A stretch of 64,000 nucleotides of DNA from Flavobacterium sp. FEMGT703F (GCA_002786385.1 PGCN01000024.1:62001-126000); one strand, 5' to 3'. Shown: positions 17,801 to 27,263, counted from the first letter of the stretch. Notes: generated by a model not told the origin, from the sequence alone. Program-made: numbers and translations.

Positions 17801-18862
17801 ATGAAATTACATAACCTATTCATAACCACATTTTTAGCCCTTAACCTAGCAAGTTGCGGCGACAGTCAAGCAGAGAAAGAACGCTACTTCAGCTTTGATG
17901 AAAGTCAGCTAAAATCGATGTACCAAGCCACAGACAAAGTCGATTTCACCCTATTGAACAACAAAAACAAAACCATTGACAGTGTGGTTTATTTTTCCAA
18001 TGGCGAACGATTAGCATCGGTAAAAGGGAATGAGAAATTTTCATTGGATTTGAATGGTAAGAAATTGGGGTACCATCAGCTTAAAGCCTTGGTGTATTTT
18101 GAAAACGATACTGTTTCTACTAAAACACGTATAGAAGTTGCCTCCGGAGTGGTGCCGAAATTACTGAAATATACCGTAGTGAATAGCTATCCGCACGATG
18201 TGAATGCTTTTATTGAGGGCTACGAATTTTACAACGATACGCTAATTGAAAGCACCGGTTCCCCAAGCGGAACACCTTATTTATCTTATGTAGCTAAGTT
18301 GGATTACAAAACGGGAAAAGCCATCAAACAAGTGGGCTTAGACAAGAAGTACTTTGGCGAAGGCACTACAGTTATCAATGGTAAAATTTACCAATTGACT
18401 TGGCAAAACCAAGAAGGTTTTGTGTACGATGCCAAGACCATGAAAAAGATAAAATCTTTTAAATATGACAAACCGGTTGAAGGTTGGGGAATGACCAACG
18501 ACGGCAAAGTGATTTACCATTCCGACGGCACCGAAAAGATTTGGACATTGGATCCGGAAACTTTGAAACTGACCAATTTTATTAATGTATACACCAACGA
18601 CAGTAAAATTAAAAGTGTCAACGAATTGGAATGGATTAACGGAAAAATTTACGGCAATATTTGGCAAAAAGACGCTATTGCAGTCATTAATCCTACCACT
18701 GGTGCGGTAGAAGCGGTTTTAGATTTATCGGCTTTGCGAGCACAAGTAACCAATAAAGAAGCTGAAGTACTCAACGGTATTGCTTACAGAAAATCGACCA
18801 ATACCATTTTTGTAACCGGAAAAAATTGGAATAAAACTTTTGAAATTAAGGTTATACCATAA
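17801..18862 (+). CDS. Glutaminyl-peptide cyclotransferase-like lipoprotein
   Basis: 353 residues from ATG 17801; the TTG at 17792 is only nine bases upstream and unneeded. The signal peptide ends ALNLASC (lipobox), so it is a periplasm-facing or surface lipoprotein. The first ~110 residues are an Ig-like strand region. Residues ~115-353 match the glutamine cyclotransferase beta-propeller family: FIEGYEFYNDTLIESTG, YFGEGTTVINGKIYQLTWQ, VNELEWINGKIYGNIWQ and EVLNGIAYRKSTNTIFVTGKNW. Family members convert N-terminal glutamine to pyroglutamate. Activity here is inferred from strong motif conservation. Confidence 0.88.
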   Translation: MKLHNLFITTFLALNLASCGDSQAEKERYFSFDESQLKSMYQATDKVDFTLLNNKNKTIDSVVYFSNGERLASVKGNEKFSLDLNGKKLGYHQLKALVYFENDTVSTKTRIEVASGVVPKLLKYTVVNSYPHDVNAFIEGYEFYNDTLIESTGSPSGTPYLSYVAKLDYKTGKAIKQVGLDKKYFGEGTTVINGKIYQLTWQNQEGFVYDAKTMKKIKSFKYDKPVEGWGMTNDGKVIYHSDGTEKIWTLDPETLKLTNFINVYTNDSKIKSVNELEWINGKIYGNIWQKDAIAVINPTTGAVEAVLDLSALRAQVTNKEAEVLNGIAYRKSTNTIFVTGKNWNKTFEIKVIP

Positions 18863-18925
18863 TTTTTTATTCTCATTCCAACCTTTTATGCCATAAGAGC
18901 CTCTTTGTATAAAAAGACAATTCTT

Positions 18926-19618
18926 ATGAGTACGAAAATCAACATCTCCATTCCACAACCTTGTCATGAAAATTGGGAAGGAATGACCACAATTGACAAA
19001 GGCAAATTTTGCGCCTCTTGTCAAAAAAAGGTATTCGATTTTACGCGAGCCAGTGATCGAGAAATCATAACGGCTTATGAGCAAAATCAAAATCTTTGCG
19101 GTCGATTTTTAAATACACAACTCCATCGTGATTTGACAAAACAGAAGGAAAAAAGTTCTGCATGGATTGCTGCTGCAACTGCTTTTATTAGCTTTATCAG
19201 TATAGGAAGTCATGACGCTATTGCACAAGAGCAACCGGTAAAAACCGAGCAAACTGATCAAAGAATGTTGGGCAAATTCTTAGTTACAAAGCCTGCTGAA
19301 ATAGAAGTTTCCGGTACCGTAAGTGACAAAACCGGTCCTTTGCCGGGTGCCAGTATTTATATAAAAGGCACTGAGGTTAATGTCAGCTCTGATTTCGATG
19401 GTAATTTTACCATTAAAGCCAAAAAGAATGACATTTTAGTGGTAACCTTTATGGGTTACGACTCCAAAGAAATTGAAATCATTAATGAGCGTAAAATAAA
19501 TGTCTCGCTTGAAGAAAATGTACTGTTAGGAGAAGTGGTAACCGTTGGAGGTATATATGGTAAAAAGCGTACCTTTTTCGGACGTATCTTTCATGCCATC
19601 GGCAATTGGTTCAGGTAA
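18926..19618 (+). CDS. Membrane protein with carboxypeptidase-regulatory-like domain
   Basis: 230 residues from ATG 18926 (a TTG at 18905 is in frame but lacks support). The N-terminal ~65 residues are a cysteine-containing cytoplasmic module: PQPCHENWEGM, GKFCASCQKKVFDF, LCGRF. One membrane segment follows (WIAAATAFISFISIG). Then comes a beta-sandwich of the CarboxypepD_reg-like type (VSGTVSDKTGPLPGASIYIKG, DFDGNFTI) and a basic tail ending GNWFR. The four Cys spaced as CxxC plus two more could bind metal (inference). Function unknown. It follows the cyclotransferase gene by 63 bases on the same strand. Confidence 0.75.
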   Translation: MSTKINISIPQPCHENWEGMTTIDKGKFCASCQKKVFDFTRASDREIITAYEQNQNLCGRFLNTQLHRDLTKQKEKSSAWIAAATAFISFISIGSHDAIAQEQPVKTEQTDQRMLGKFLVTKPAEIEVSGTVSDKTGPLPGASIYIKGTEVNVSSDFDGNFTIKAKKNDILVVTFMGYDSKEIEIINERKINVSLEENVLLGEVVTVGGIYGKKRTFFGRIFHAIGNWFR

Positions 19619-19628
19619 ACATTTCAGT

Positions 19629-20240
19629 TTACTTCTTCACCACATATTCCATTTTTACAGTGTCATAGATCCATTTGATGTCTTGCTTTTTTCCTTTTTG
19701 AGTAACAGAACCGTCGGCATTTAAAATGAATTCGAAACCGTCTTTGCGCATTTTTTCTCGGGTTTCACTGGCTGTTTTGTTTTTGTCTAAAAATACTTTC
19801 TCCACGATATGAGTGTTGGATTGCGTATTGGAGAAGACTTGCTTTTTAGAAGCTATTTCATAAATAACACTGTAATTAGTAGTAGTGTCTTCCGTTTTTA
19901 AATCGGTTTTTTGCTGGGTCACTTCGGTCCAAGACAGCAAGTACAATTTGGTTCCCGAAGCCGTTACAACGGTCAACTTACAATTGGTTGGCTTAAAATT
20001 AGCATCCGCCGGTTTGATGATGATGGCATCTTTCTCTTTACCGTTTTCGGTAATGGTGAGTTGGAAGTTACCCTTTTTGACTTCGGCTACCAGGTTATCA
20101 ACTTTAGCTAATCCGGCAGCAGCGGTTGGTTTAGCGGTTGTTTTAGCGCCGCTCCGTTCGGCTTCACCTCGGGTCTTTTTCTGACTGTAGGTGTTAAGAC
20201 TCAACAAAGCCATAAAAGTTAAAATCACAATTTTTTTCAT
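19629..20240 (-). CDS. Secreted hypothetical protein
   Basis: 203 residues from ATG 20240 (MKKIVIL...). An upstream TTG in frame would only add residues before the signal peptide. The signal peptide (1-19, ending NTYSQ) is followed by a lysine/alanine-rich linker (20-45) and a beta-rich domain ending in KWIYDTVKMEYVVKK. No family recognised. Convergent with the preceding gene, with 10 bases between the stop codons. A strong hairpin lies upstream (20308-20346) and belongs to the rhodopsin gene. Confidence 0.7.
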   Translation of the reverse strand: MKKIVILTFMALLSLNTYSQKKTRGEAERSGAKTTAKPTAAAGLAKVDNLVAEVKKGNFQLTITENGKEKDAIIIKPADANFKPTNCKLTVVTASGTKLYLLSWTEVTQQKTDLKTEDTTTNYSVIYEIASKKQVFSNTQSNTHIVEKVFLDKNKTASETREKMRKDGFEFILNADGSVTQKGKKQDIKWIYDTVKMEYVVKK

Positions 20241-20307
20241 GAGTGTTGTTTTGGTTAGGAATTCGGTAACCAATATACAAAATATTCATTTCGAGGCGTG
20301 TTAAATA

Positions 20308-20346
20308 AAAAAGCCGATTTGTTACAGTAACAAACCGGCTTTTCCA
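20308..20346 (-). terminator. Terminator of the proteorhodopsin gene
   Basis: Long stem: AAGCCG and TTTGTTAC pair with GTAACAAA and CGGCTT, separated by one loop base plus a bulge. On the minus strand a T-rich run follows. Confidence 0.85.
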
Positions 20347-20361
20347 ATCAAGAAACTAAAA

Positions 20362-21087
20362 CTAATCTTTGGTTGATTTCACTGCCAAGTTATAAATCAC
20401 CAAACCGAATCCGATTTTGTTGATTGCATCAGCAATGTTATAAGCTACGTCAACATTTCCTTTTCCTAAAAGGCTTGTATACCATCCTTCGGTTCCTAAC
20501 ATGTATCCTAACGGATAAATGGCCCAACCTACTAACACAAACCAACATAAGATTTTGTGCGCGGACAACACTTCACCTCCGGCAGCTTTAGCCAATTTAG
20601 AAGCTTCGCCTAACCAAATTTCATAGACAATTGCAAAGTAAGCTACCCCTGAAACTAATCCCCACAACCATGCATTGGTAGGATCAACAGCTTCACCGAA
20701 ATAACCAGTTACTAACATTACTAAAGAGTAAACAATCATTTTCCATAAAAGAGATTGTTTGGCTCCTGCGATTTTCAGAATTAAATAAAACTCCAAACAC
20801 ATTAAAGGCACTGTTAAAACCCAGTCAACATAACGGAAGAAAGTGGGTGACTCTCCGAAGCTAGCCCAATAATCTCTCATGTAGAAGTAGTGTACTGCGG
20901 CAATGAACGTAATTAAACCGGAAACCAATACTGAAACACGCCACTTCTTGTCAAATTGACTCAGTGACAAAAAGAAAAATGCTGATGCAGCCATCATGGC
21001 CATACATCCGATAAAAAAAGTAAAACCAACGTAGTCGGTTGGCAACATCTTAGAGATGAGCGCGGTTGAAGATAATAAATTTGTCAT
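20362..21087 (-). CDS. Proteorhodopsin, light-driven proton pump
   Basis: 241 residues from ATG 21087 (a TTG at 21120 lies inside the operator and is rejected). Seven transmembrane helices. Helix C reads RYVDWVLTVPLMCLEFYL: D88 (proton acceptor), T92 and E99 (proton donor) give the DTE motif of H+-pumping proteorhodopsins, not the NDQ motif of Na+ pumps. H66 (AAVHYFYMR) pairs with the acceptor Asp in this family. K224 (AINK) is the retinal Schiff-base lysine. The spectral-tuning site is M96, typical of green-absorbing flavobacterial pumps. Located in the inner membrane, it generates proton motive force in light. Retinal is supplied by the divergent blh gene. Confidence 0.97.
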   Translation of the reverse strand: MTNLLSSTALISKMLPTDYVGFTFFIGCMAMMAASAFFFLSLSQFDKKWRVSVLVSGLITFIAAVHYFYMRDYWASFGESPTFFRYVDWVLTVPLMCLEFYLILKIAGAKQSLLWKMIVYSLVMLVTGYFGEAVDPTNAWLWGLVSGVAYFAIVYEIWLGEASKLAKAAGGEVLSAHKILCWFVLVGWAIYPLGYMLGTEGWYTSLLGKGNVDVAYNIADAINKIGFGLVIYNLAVKSTKD

Positions 21088-21108
21088 AATAAATGAGGTT
21101 TTAGAATT

Positions 21109-21185
21109 TTGTTTAATCAAATTTAAATAAGATTAAACAATAAAAATAATTTTGTTTAACTTTATTTTTATATCTTTAAACAAAA
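21109..21185. promoter_or_regulatory. Paired operators of the rhodopsin/blh divergent promoter
   Basis: Two perfect 10-bp inverted repeats: TTGTTTAATC (21109-21118) with GATTAAACAA (21131-21140), and TTTTGTTTAA (21150-21159) with TTAAACAAAA (21176-21185). The shared cores GTTTAA/TTAAAC start at 21111, 21133, 21154 and 21176, every 21-22 bases (two helical turns). The first pair overlaps TAAATTTG (minus strand, 21118-21125), the likely -7 box of the rhodopsin gene. The second overlaps a weak -7 box for blh (TATCTTTA, 21171). One dimeric regulator could control both genes. Confidence 0.65.
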
Positions 21186-21200
21186 TAAACACCTCATAAA

Positions 21201-22094
21201 ATGACAAATTCTAGCAATATTGGGATTGTATTGAGCTTTTTTGCTTTGTGGATTGCCACTTATTTTTCTGTTGAATATCAACAAATTACGGGATTTGTAA
21301 TTATATTCTTATTCGGAATACTGCATGGCGCTAATGATTTACGTTTGATTTCAAAAATTAAGAACGAAAATTCAATCAGTAATTATAAAAAAATACTCAT
21401 TTACTATCTCACTTTTGTCACGACCGGAGTACTTTTATTCTATTTATTACCCGAATGGGCATTAGTAATCTTTATATTAGTCAGTGCTTATCATTTTGGA
21501 GAACAACATTGGAACCAACTGTCAACGGAAAAAACCCCACCAATCATATCATTGTTTCAATTGGTATATGGATTATTCATTTTTGCATTATTATTTTATT
21601 TTCATCAGAAAGAGGTTGCCGTGATTATAGGAGAAATTATCCATAGTCCGATGAACACTTTTAATTTTACTTATATGCTACAGTTTAACGGATTAGTATT
21701 AATTGTACTGAGTTTAGTTATGCTGCGAAAAAATACTATTTTCAAAAATCAATTACCGGTTAACCTCGTCTATCTGCTATTATTTGCCATCATCTTCAGA
21801 AACTCAAATCTGATTTGGGCTTTTGCAATATACTTTATCATTTGGCATAGTTTACCTTCTATTAAAGATCAAATTTGCTTTTTATACGGACAATATACTT
21901 TTCAAAACTTTGTAAAGTATTTTAAAGCGGCATTTGGCTATTGGTTTCTTTCCTTAACTGGCATTGCTCTACTCTACTTTTTATTTAGAAAAGAAGCCGT
22001 TTTTACCGCTTTGTTTTTTTCCTTTCTGGCAGCCATTACTTTTCCTCATGTTTTGGTCATTATGAAGATGCAAAACCGAATCAAAGAACATTGA
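21201..22094 (+). CDS. blh: Brp/Blh-type beta-carotene 15,15'-dioxygenase
   Basis: 297 residues, about eight membrane helices. Histidine motifs of the Brp/Blh family are all present: GILHGANDL near residue 39, AYHFGEQHW, IIWHSLPS and FPHVLVI. These ligate the iron that splits beta-carotene into two retinal molecules. The gene is divergent from the proteorhodopsin, which needs the retinal, and shares a symmetrical operator region with it. No carotenoid synthesis genes lie in this window. Confidence 0.94.
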   Translation: MTNSSNIGIVLSFFALWIATYFSVEYQQITGFVIIFLFGILHGANDLRLISKIKNENSISNYKKILIYYLTFVTTGVLLFYLLPEWALVIFILVSAYHFGEQHWNQLSTEKTPPIISLFQLVYGLFIFALLFYFHQKEVAVIIGEIIHSPMNTFNFTYMLQFNGLVLIVLSLVMLRKNTIFKNQLPVNLVYLLLFAIIFRNSNLIWAFAIYFIIWHSLPSIKDQICFLYGQYTFQNFVKYFKAAFGYWFLSLTGIALLYFLFRKEAVFTALFFSFLAAITFPHVLVIMKMQNRIKEH

Positions 22095-22101
22095 TTGCAT
22101 A

Positions 22102-22129
22102 AAAAAACCGAGCCATTACTGACTCGGTT
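22102..22129 (-). terminator. Terminator of dnaK
   Basis: AACCGAG (22106-22112) / CTCGGTT (22123-22129). On the minus strand it is followed by a run of seven T. Confidence 0.75.
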
Positions 22130-22170
22130 ACTTCGTACTTATATTTATAAAAGGCCAATGCGCCTCTTGA

Positions 22171-24057
22171 CTACTTCACTTCCTCGAATTCTACATCCTG
22201 AGTGTTATCACCTTGGTTTTCGGCTTGTGGTTGCGCTTCTTGGGCTTGACCTTCGCCTTGGGCTTTGTACATTTCTTCGGAAGCATTTTTCCACGCTTCG
22301 TTGATTTTGTCTAAAGCCGGTTGAATGGTAGCAATGTCTTTAGTTTCGTATGCTGTTTTCAACTCTTCTAAGGCCGTTTGAATGGCAGTTTTGTTACCTT
22401 CGGATAATTTATCTCCGAACTCACCCAACTGTTTCTCGGTTTGGAAAATCATGCTGTCAGCTTCGTTCAACTTATCGGCCTTTTCTTTAGCCAAACGGTC
22501 GTTCTCTGCATTCATTTCAGCATCTTTTTTCATTCTTTCGATTTCTTCCGGCGTCAATCCTGAAGAAGCTTCGATACGAATATCGTGTGATTTTCCGGTA
22601 CCTTTATCTGTAGCTGATACTTTGATAATACCATTGGCATCAATATCGAAAGTTACTTCAATTTGAGGCACACCTCTTGGAGCCGGTGGAATACCGTCTA
22701 AGTGGAAACGTCCAATCGTTTTGTTATCAGCGGCCATCGCTCTTTCTCCTTGCAATACGTGAATTTCCACACTTGGTTGGTTGTCCACTGCCGTCGAGAA
22801 TACTTGTGATTTTTTAGTCGGGATAGTCGTGTTGGACTCGATTAATTTAGTCATCACGTTACCCATCGTTTCAATTCCTAAAGATAAAGGTGTAACGTCT
22901 AACAACAATACATCTTTTACATCTCCGGTTAAAACACCACCTTGGATAGCAGCACCAATCGCCACAACTTCATCCGGATTAACTCCTTTAGAAGGTTTTT
23001 TACCAAAGAATTTTTCAACTTGTTCTTGGATTACCGGGATTCTGGTAGAACCACCTACTAAGATTACTTCGTCGATATCTGAAGTTGATAAACCGGCATC
23101 TTTTAAAGCTTTAGCAACCGGTTCCATAGAACGTTTTACCAAGCTTTCGGCCAATTGCTCGAATTTAGCACGAGTTAATGTTTTTACCAAGTGTTTCGGT
23201 CCTGAAGCGGTAGCCGTCACATAAGGCAAGTTGATTTCGGTTTGTGTAGAAGAAGACAACTCGATTTTAGCTTTCTCAGCTGCTTCTTTCAAACGTTGCA
23301 ATGCCATTGGGTCTTTGCGTAAGTCAACCCCTTCTTCGCTGTTGAATTCGTTAGCCATCCAATCGATGATAACTTGGTCGAAGTCGTCTCCACCCAAGTG
23401 CGTGTCACCATTGGTTGACAATACTTCGAATACGCCATCGCCTAACTCTAATACAGAGATATCGAAAGTACCACCACCTAAGTCGTATACCGCAATTTTT
23501 TGGTCTTTACCTGCTTTATCCAATCCGTAAGCCAAGGCAGCTGCTGTTGGCTCGTTGATGATACGCATTACTTTTAAACCAGCGATTTCTCCTGCTTCTT
23601 TGGTAGCCTGACGTTGGGCATCATTAAAGTAAGCCGGAACCGTAATAACGGCTTCAGTTACTGCTTGACCCAAATAATCTTCGGCTGTTTTTTTCATTTT
23701 TTGAAGTGTCATTGCTGACAATTCTTGTGGAGTGTACAAACGACCATCGATGTCTACACGAGGTGTATCGTTGTCGCCTTTTACCACTTTGTAAGCTACT
23801 GTTGAAGCTTCTTTAGCGCTTTCAGTATACTTGTTACCCATAAAACGTTTGATAGACGCTATGGTTTTGGTTGGATTAGTCACTGCTTGTCTTTTAGCAG
23901 GATCACCCACTTTAATCTCACCGCCTTCAACGAAAGCGATTACAGATGGTGTTGTTCTTTTTCCTTCTGCGTTAGCAATTACTACCGGTTCTCCACCTTC
24001 CATAACGGCCACACAAGAGTTGGTTGTACCTAAGTCGATACCAATAATTTTTCCCAT
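22171..24057 (-). CDS. dnaK: Chaperone DnaK (Hsp70)
   Basis: 628 residues, full length. ATPase signatures: [14 protein letters not shown] (4-17), [14 protein letters not shown] and [14 protein letters not shown]. The linker [16 protein letters not shown] leads into the beta-sandwich substrate domain ([14 protein letters not shown]). The C-terminal lid ends in a Gln/Glu-rich tail and VEFEEVK, the motif recognised by co-chaperones. It folds nascent and stress-damaged proteins with DnaJ and GrpE, which are not in this window. Monocistronic, with its own terminator. The upstream region lacks CIRCE and carries a sigma-54-like motif plus inverted repeats. Confidence 0.98.
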   Translation of the reverse strand: MGKIIGIDLGTTNSCVAVMEGGEPVVIANAEGKRTTPSVIAFVEGGEIKVGDPAKRQAVTNPTKTIASIKRFMGNKYTESAKEASTVAYKVVKGDNDTPRVDIDGRLYTPQELSAMTLQKMKKTAEDYLGQAVTEAVITVPAYFNDAQRQATKEAGEIAGLKVMRIINEPTAAALAYGLDKAGKDQKIAVYDLGGGTFDISVLELGDGVFEVLSTNGDTHLGGDDFDQVIIDWMANEFNSEEGVDLRKDPMALQRLKEAAEKAKIELSSSTQTEINLPYVTATASGPKHLVKTLTRAKFEQLAESLVKRSMEPVAKALKDAGLSTSDIDEVILVGGSTRIPVIQEQVEKFFGKKPSKGVNPDEVVAIGAAIQGGVLTGDVKDVLLLDVTPLSLGIETMGNVMTKLIESNTTIPTKKSQVFSTAVDNQPSVEIHVLQGERAMAADNKTIGRFHLDGIPPAPRGVPQIEVTFDIDANGIIKVSATDKGTGKSHDIRIEASSGLTPEEIERMKKDAEMNAENDRLAKEKADKLNEADSMIFQTEKQLGEFGDKLSEGNKTAIQTALEELKTAYETKDIATIQPALDKINEAWKNASEEMYKAQGEGQAQEAQPQAENQGDNTQDVEFEEVK

Positions 24058-24125
24058 TTTATTTTCTCCTTTTTTGTTTATTTTTTGATTATTCCTCTAC
24101 GAGTGAATAGTACTTTGTGTTGTAC

Positions 24126-24205
24126 GGTTTGCGAAATGACAACTATTATGCCATGGGAGAATTGGGCATAAATTGTCAGTTTTTCAAGAATTTTGCTGAC
24201 AAGAT
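24126..24205 (-). promoter_or_regulatory. dnaK promoter region: -24/-12-like motif and inverted repeats
   Basis: On the minus strand, TGGCATAATAGTTGTC (24153-24138) has GG and TTG with exactly the sigma-54 spacing (TGG-N8-TTG); the final C of TTGC is T. It would start RNA ~70 bases before the ATG. Overlapping it, TGACAA...ATGCC and GGCAT...TTGTCA (24137-24179) form an inverted repeat, and TGTCAG (24174) pairs with CTGACA (24196). The same TGG/CGG-N8-TTG form occurs before clpB and clpC. Confidence 0.45.
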
Positions 24206-24244
24206 GACATTTTAAGTACGAAGTTAGAAGTTAGAAGTACGAAG

Positions 24245-24814
24245 TTATGTCTTGATTTTATTGGGCTTTGAATAATAGAACAGCAACATATTAGTCGCCA
24301 AAAAAGCGTAATAACCCCATTTGATTTGGCGGAAGTGTTCGAAAGAACTTTCTAAAAAAATGATGTACAAAAGAGTGAATAAGATTAATATAGTGTTAGC
24401 CAGAGCCAAATTATTAAAAAGCCTAATCCTGTCAGCAAAAGTCAAAAGAATCAAACCGAAGGAGATTACAATGATAATATCAAATACAAATGAGATTACT
24501 ATTCCCAAATCTTTATACCACTCTTCCTTTTTGAATGCATTAGAAACTTCTGCTTTAAATTCTTTGAAGGTTATATCTTGAACACCATAGATGGAAAAAC
24601 TGGCTATTTGAAATCCATTAAAGGATAATTCATCTACCACAACATTGTAGATGTTTTGAAAAAAAGTTTTCTCTATTAGTTTTCCGTTTGCGTCATATTC
24701 ATCATAGGATTTTAAAAAACTATTTTTCCTGTTATCACAAGAATCATAAAACGGTGCCATCAATAATAAAAAACCTAATAAGGATAACAATCGGAGTCTT
24801 TTGGTAGTTTTCAT
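24245..24814 (-). CDS. Hypothetical membrane protein
   Basis: 189 residues from ATG 24814 (MKTTKRLRLL...). The longer frame to 24874 lacks a plausible start. The N-terminal hydrophobic segment ends in APFYDSC, which could be a signal anchor or weak lipobox. A ~75-residue extracytoplasmic region follows, then three membrane helices (around IVISFVFDIIIVISFGLILL, LANTILILFTLLYIIF and YYAFLATNMLLFYY). No family recognised. Simple repeats (AGTACGAAGTTAG type, 24214-24248) abut the 3' end. Confidence 0.65.
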   Translation of the reverse strand: MKTTKRLRLLSLLGFLLLMAPFYDSCDNRKNSFLKSYDEYDANGKLIEKTFFQNIYNVVVDELSFNGFQIASFSIYGVQDITFKEFKAEVSNAFKKEEWYKDLGIVISFVFDIIIVISFGLILLTFADRIRLFNNLALANTILILFTLLYIIFLESSFEHFRQIKWGYYAFLATNMLLFYYSKPNKIKT

Positions 24815-24875
24815 AGGATACAATTTAAAGGTTCTTAAGACAATCTTAAGACAACTTACCAAAGCGTGTGCCAAA

Positions 24876-24906
24876 AAAAAATCCCAACTGTTATGTTGGG
24901 ATTTTC
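24876..24906 (-). terminator. Terminator of rho
   Basis: AAATCCCAAC (24879-24888) / GTTGGGATTT (24895-24904), just after the minus-strand stop of rho and followed there by a T-run. Confidence 0.85.
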
Positions 24907-24909
24907 TAT

Positions 24910-26640
24910 TTAATCGTTCATCGAAATCAGGAACTCATCGTTGTTTCGAGTCTTCTTAATCTTATCATTAATGGTATCCATAGCTTCCACCGGATTCATA
25001 TCGGCCAAGAACTTACGCAATATCCACATGCGTTGCAGTGTTTTTTCGTCTAACAATAAATCGTCTCGACGTGTGCTGGAAGACGTTAAATCGATAGCCG
25101 GGAAAATTCGGCGGTTGGCAATTTTTCTATCCAACTGCAACTCCATATTACCGGTACCTTTAAATTCTTCGAAAATTACTTCGTCCATTTTAGAACCGGT
25201 TTCGGTTAAGGCGGTGGCTATGATACTCAAGGAACCTCCATTTTCTACGTTACGAGCGGCTCCAAAGAAACGTTTTGGTTTTTGTAAGGCGTTGGCATCT
25301 ACTCCACCCGACAATACTTTACCGGAAGCCGGTTGTACGGTGTTGTAAGCACGTGCCAAACGCGTAATCGAATCCAATAAAATCACCACATCGTGTCCGC
25401 ACTCCACCAAACGTTTGGCTTTTTCCAAAACAATATTGGCAATTTTTACGTGTTCTAATGGTTCTCTGTCGAAAGTAGAAGCAATCACTTCACCTCGAAC
25501 GCTACGCTGCATGTCGGTTACCTCTTCCGGTCTTTCGTCAATGAGTAAAACCAACAAATATACTTCCGGGTGATTGGCCGCAATAGCGTTGGCAATGTCT
25601 TTCAACAACATTGTTTTACCGGTTTTAGGCTGCGCGACTATCATACCGCGTTGCCCTTTACCAATTGGGGAAAACAAATCTATTACTCGAGTGGAAACAC
25701 TGGCTTGTTTATCGGCTATGTTGAATTTTTCTTTCGGGAAGATAGGCGTTAAATGTTCAAACGACACTCGGTCTCGCACCACTTGCGGATCGTGACCGTT
25801 AATCTTTAACACTTTAACCAACGGGAAAAACTTCTCGCCTTCTTTAGGCGGACGCACTACACCTTTTACAGTATCTCCGGTTTTCAAACCGAACAATCGA
25901 ATTTGGGAAGTCGACAAATAAATATCATCCGGCGACGCTAAATAGTTGTAATCGGAGGAACGTAAAAAGCCGTAACCGTCAGGCATCATTTCCAAAACGC
26001 CTTCGCTTTCAATAATACCGTCAAATTCGTAATCGGCATCGCGAAAGTTGTTTTGTTTTTTTCCTTTAAAATTGGGGTTGTTAGGATTGCCGTTACCGTT
26101 GTTTTGCGGTTTATTCGTAGCATTGTCGGCAATATTGTGAGAAGGATTCTGATTTTTGTGTCGGTGTTGACGGTGTTCGTCGGAAGAAGGTTTGGCTTGA
26201 TTTTCGGTAGCTTGTTCTTCTGTTGTAGGAGTAGTTGTTTGTTCTGATGGTATTACTTCTGATTCGTCAGAAGCGTTATTGTGTCTAGGATTATTTTTCT
26301 TTTCAAATGGCTTTTTGAACTTACTTTTTTTGCCTTCGAAGGCCGGTTTTTCCTCAGCTACTGCAATAGGCGCTGTCTCTTGGGAGAACAAATCGTTTGA
26401 AGTGGAATCCGTTTCTTTAGGCGTGGGCGCGATGCGCGTTCGTTTCGACTTGGTCTCTTTGGCTTGTGGCGCCTCGGGTTCCAACTGATTTTTTGAGGAA
26501 GCCGTTTTGTTTTGGTGCTCTAAAATTTGCGCAATCAATACGTCTTTTTTTGCACCGGCAACTTTAATGGTTTTAGCCAACTTGGCTATTTCTTGAAGCT
26601 CAGTAAGCTTCATTTCTTTTAAGGCGGAAATATCAAACAT
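24910..26640 (-). CDS. rho: Transcription termination factor Rho with long disordered insert
   Basis: 576 residues (E. coli Rho has 419). Residues 1-45 are the N-terminal helical Rho_N module ([21 protein letters not shown]). Residues ~46-200 are a low-complexity insert rich in N, K, Q, P, E. The RNA-binding cold-shock domain follows ([15 protein letters not shown]), then the RecA-like motor with P-loop [12 protein letters not shown], Walker [18 protein letters not shown] and the Q-loop region. The hexamer translocates RNA and terminates untranslated transcripts. An insert here is common in Bacteroidota Rho, and in Bacteroides it has been linked to phase separation (family knowledge); its role here is inferred. 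Own terminator downstream. Confidence 0.97.
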   Translation of the reverse strand: MFDISALKEMKLTELQEIAKLAKTIKVAGAKKDVLIAQILEHQNKTASSKNQLEPEAPQAKETKSKRTRIAPTPKETDSTSNDLFSQETAPIAVAEEKPAFEGKKSKFKKPFEKKNNPRHNNASDESEVIPSEQTTTPTTEEQATENQAKPSSDEHRQHRHKNQNPSHNIADNATNKPQNNGNGNPNNPNFKGKKQNNFRDADYEFDGIIESEGVLEMMPDGYGFLRSSDYNYLASPDDIYLSTSQIRLFGLKTGDTVKGVVRPPKEGEKFFPLVKVLKINGHDPQVVRDRVSFEHLTPIFPKEKFNIADKQASVSTRVIDLFSPIGKGQRGMIVAQPKTGKTMLLKDIANAIAANHPEVYLLVLLIDERPEEVTDMQRSVRGEVIASTFDREPLEHVKIANIVLEKAKRLVECGHDVVILLDSITRLARAYNTVQPASGKVLSGGVDANALQKPKRFFGAARNVENGGSLSIIATALTETGSKMDEVIFEEFKGTGNMELQLDRKIANRRIFPAIDLTSSSTRRDDLLLDEKTLQRMWILRKFLADMNPVEAMDTINDKIKKTRNNDEFLISMND

Positions 26641-26800
26641 CGATAGTGTTGTGAATAAAATTAAATTTTCAGGAGAATACTAAAAAAATGTGGGTAGAAA
26701 AATGGTATAGAAATATCCGAAGATGAAGTACTTGCGGATTTGCAATGCAATAATACAAATAATATTTTACGATGCAATAGTATTTTTTAAAAAGAAACTT

Positions 26801-26808
26801 TATTTTTG
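26801..26808 (+). promoter_or_regulatory. -7 box of the DUF4293 gene
   Basis: TATTTTTG (TAnnTTTG), 18 bases before ATG 26827. The in-frame TTG at 26806 is part of the box, not a start codon. Confidence 0.6.
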
Positions 26809-26826
26809 TGCACCTATTTCAAGATT

Positions 26827-27234
26827 ATGTTTAGAGTACAGACGTATTATTTAATCGCCAGCTTATTAATCACCGGAGTATTGCCGTTTATTTTCCCGCT
26901 GTGGACTATAGCGGAAAAACCGTTTTACTTTATGGCGGATATCGTTTACGTGAGTTTGTTTGGCTTAAGCACCACACTCTCGTTACTCAGCATTTTATCT
27001 CACACAAAAAGACAACAACAATTTGTCATGGGCAGATTGAATATCATATTGAATTTAATTTTATTAGGATTATTGGTGTATCGAACACTAAACGCATCTG
27101 GAGGAACTACTGCTGTTCCTGAGAAAGGTGTTGGGATGTTCTTACCTATTTTTTCTATCGTATTCTTGGTTTTGGCCAACAAAGCCATCAAAAAGGATGA
27201 AGATCTTGTAAAATCTGTGGATCGATTGCGATAA
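26827..27234 (+). CDS. DUF4293-type four-helix membrane protein
   Basis: 135 residues from ATG 26827 (MFRVQTYYL...). Four hydrophobic helices: LIASLLITGVLPFIFPLW, VYVSLFGLSTTLSLLSIL, RLNIILNLILLGLLVY and GMFLPIFSIVFLVLANKAI, then the tail KKDEDLVKSVDRLR. The start RxQTxYL and the tail match the DUF4293 family, which is usually found next to rho in Bacteroidota, as here (divergent). Function unknown. A strong terminator follows. Confidence 0.8.
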   Translation: MFRVQTYYLIASLLITGVLPFIFPLWTIAEKPFYFMADIVYVSLFGLSTTLSLLSILSHTKRQQQFVMGRLNIILNLILLGLLVYRTLNASGGTTAVPEKGVGMFLPIFSIVFLVLANKAIKKDEDLVKSVDRLR

Positions 27235-27263
27235 ACCTATAAACTTAGTTTTTTAGTGCTGCG

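Noticed and set aside
22781..23224. 147-codon frame antisense to dnaK
   Set aside because: Mirror frame of a conserved gene; codon pattern explained by DnaK.
24060..24205. CIRCE operator upstream of dnaK
   Set aside because: The TTAGCACTC-N9-GAGTGCTAA pattern is absent.
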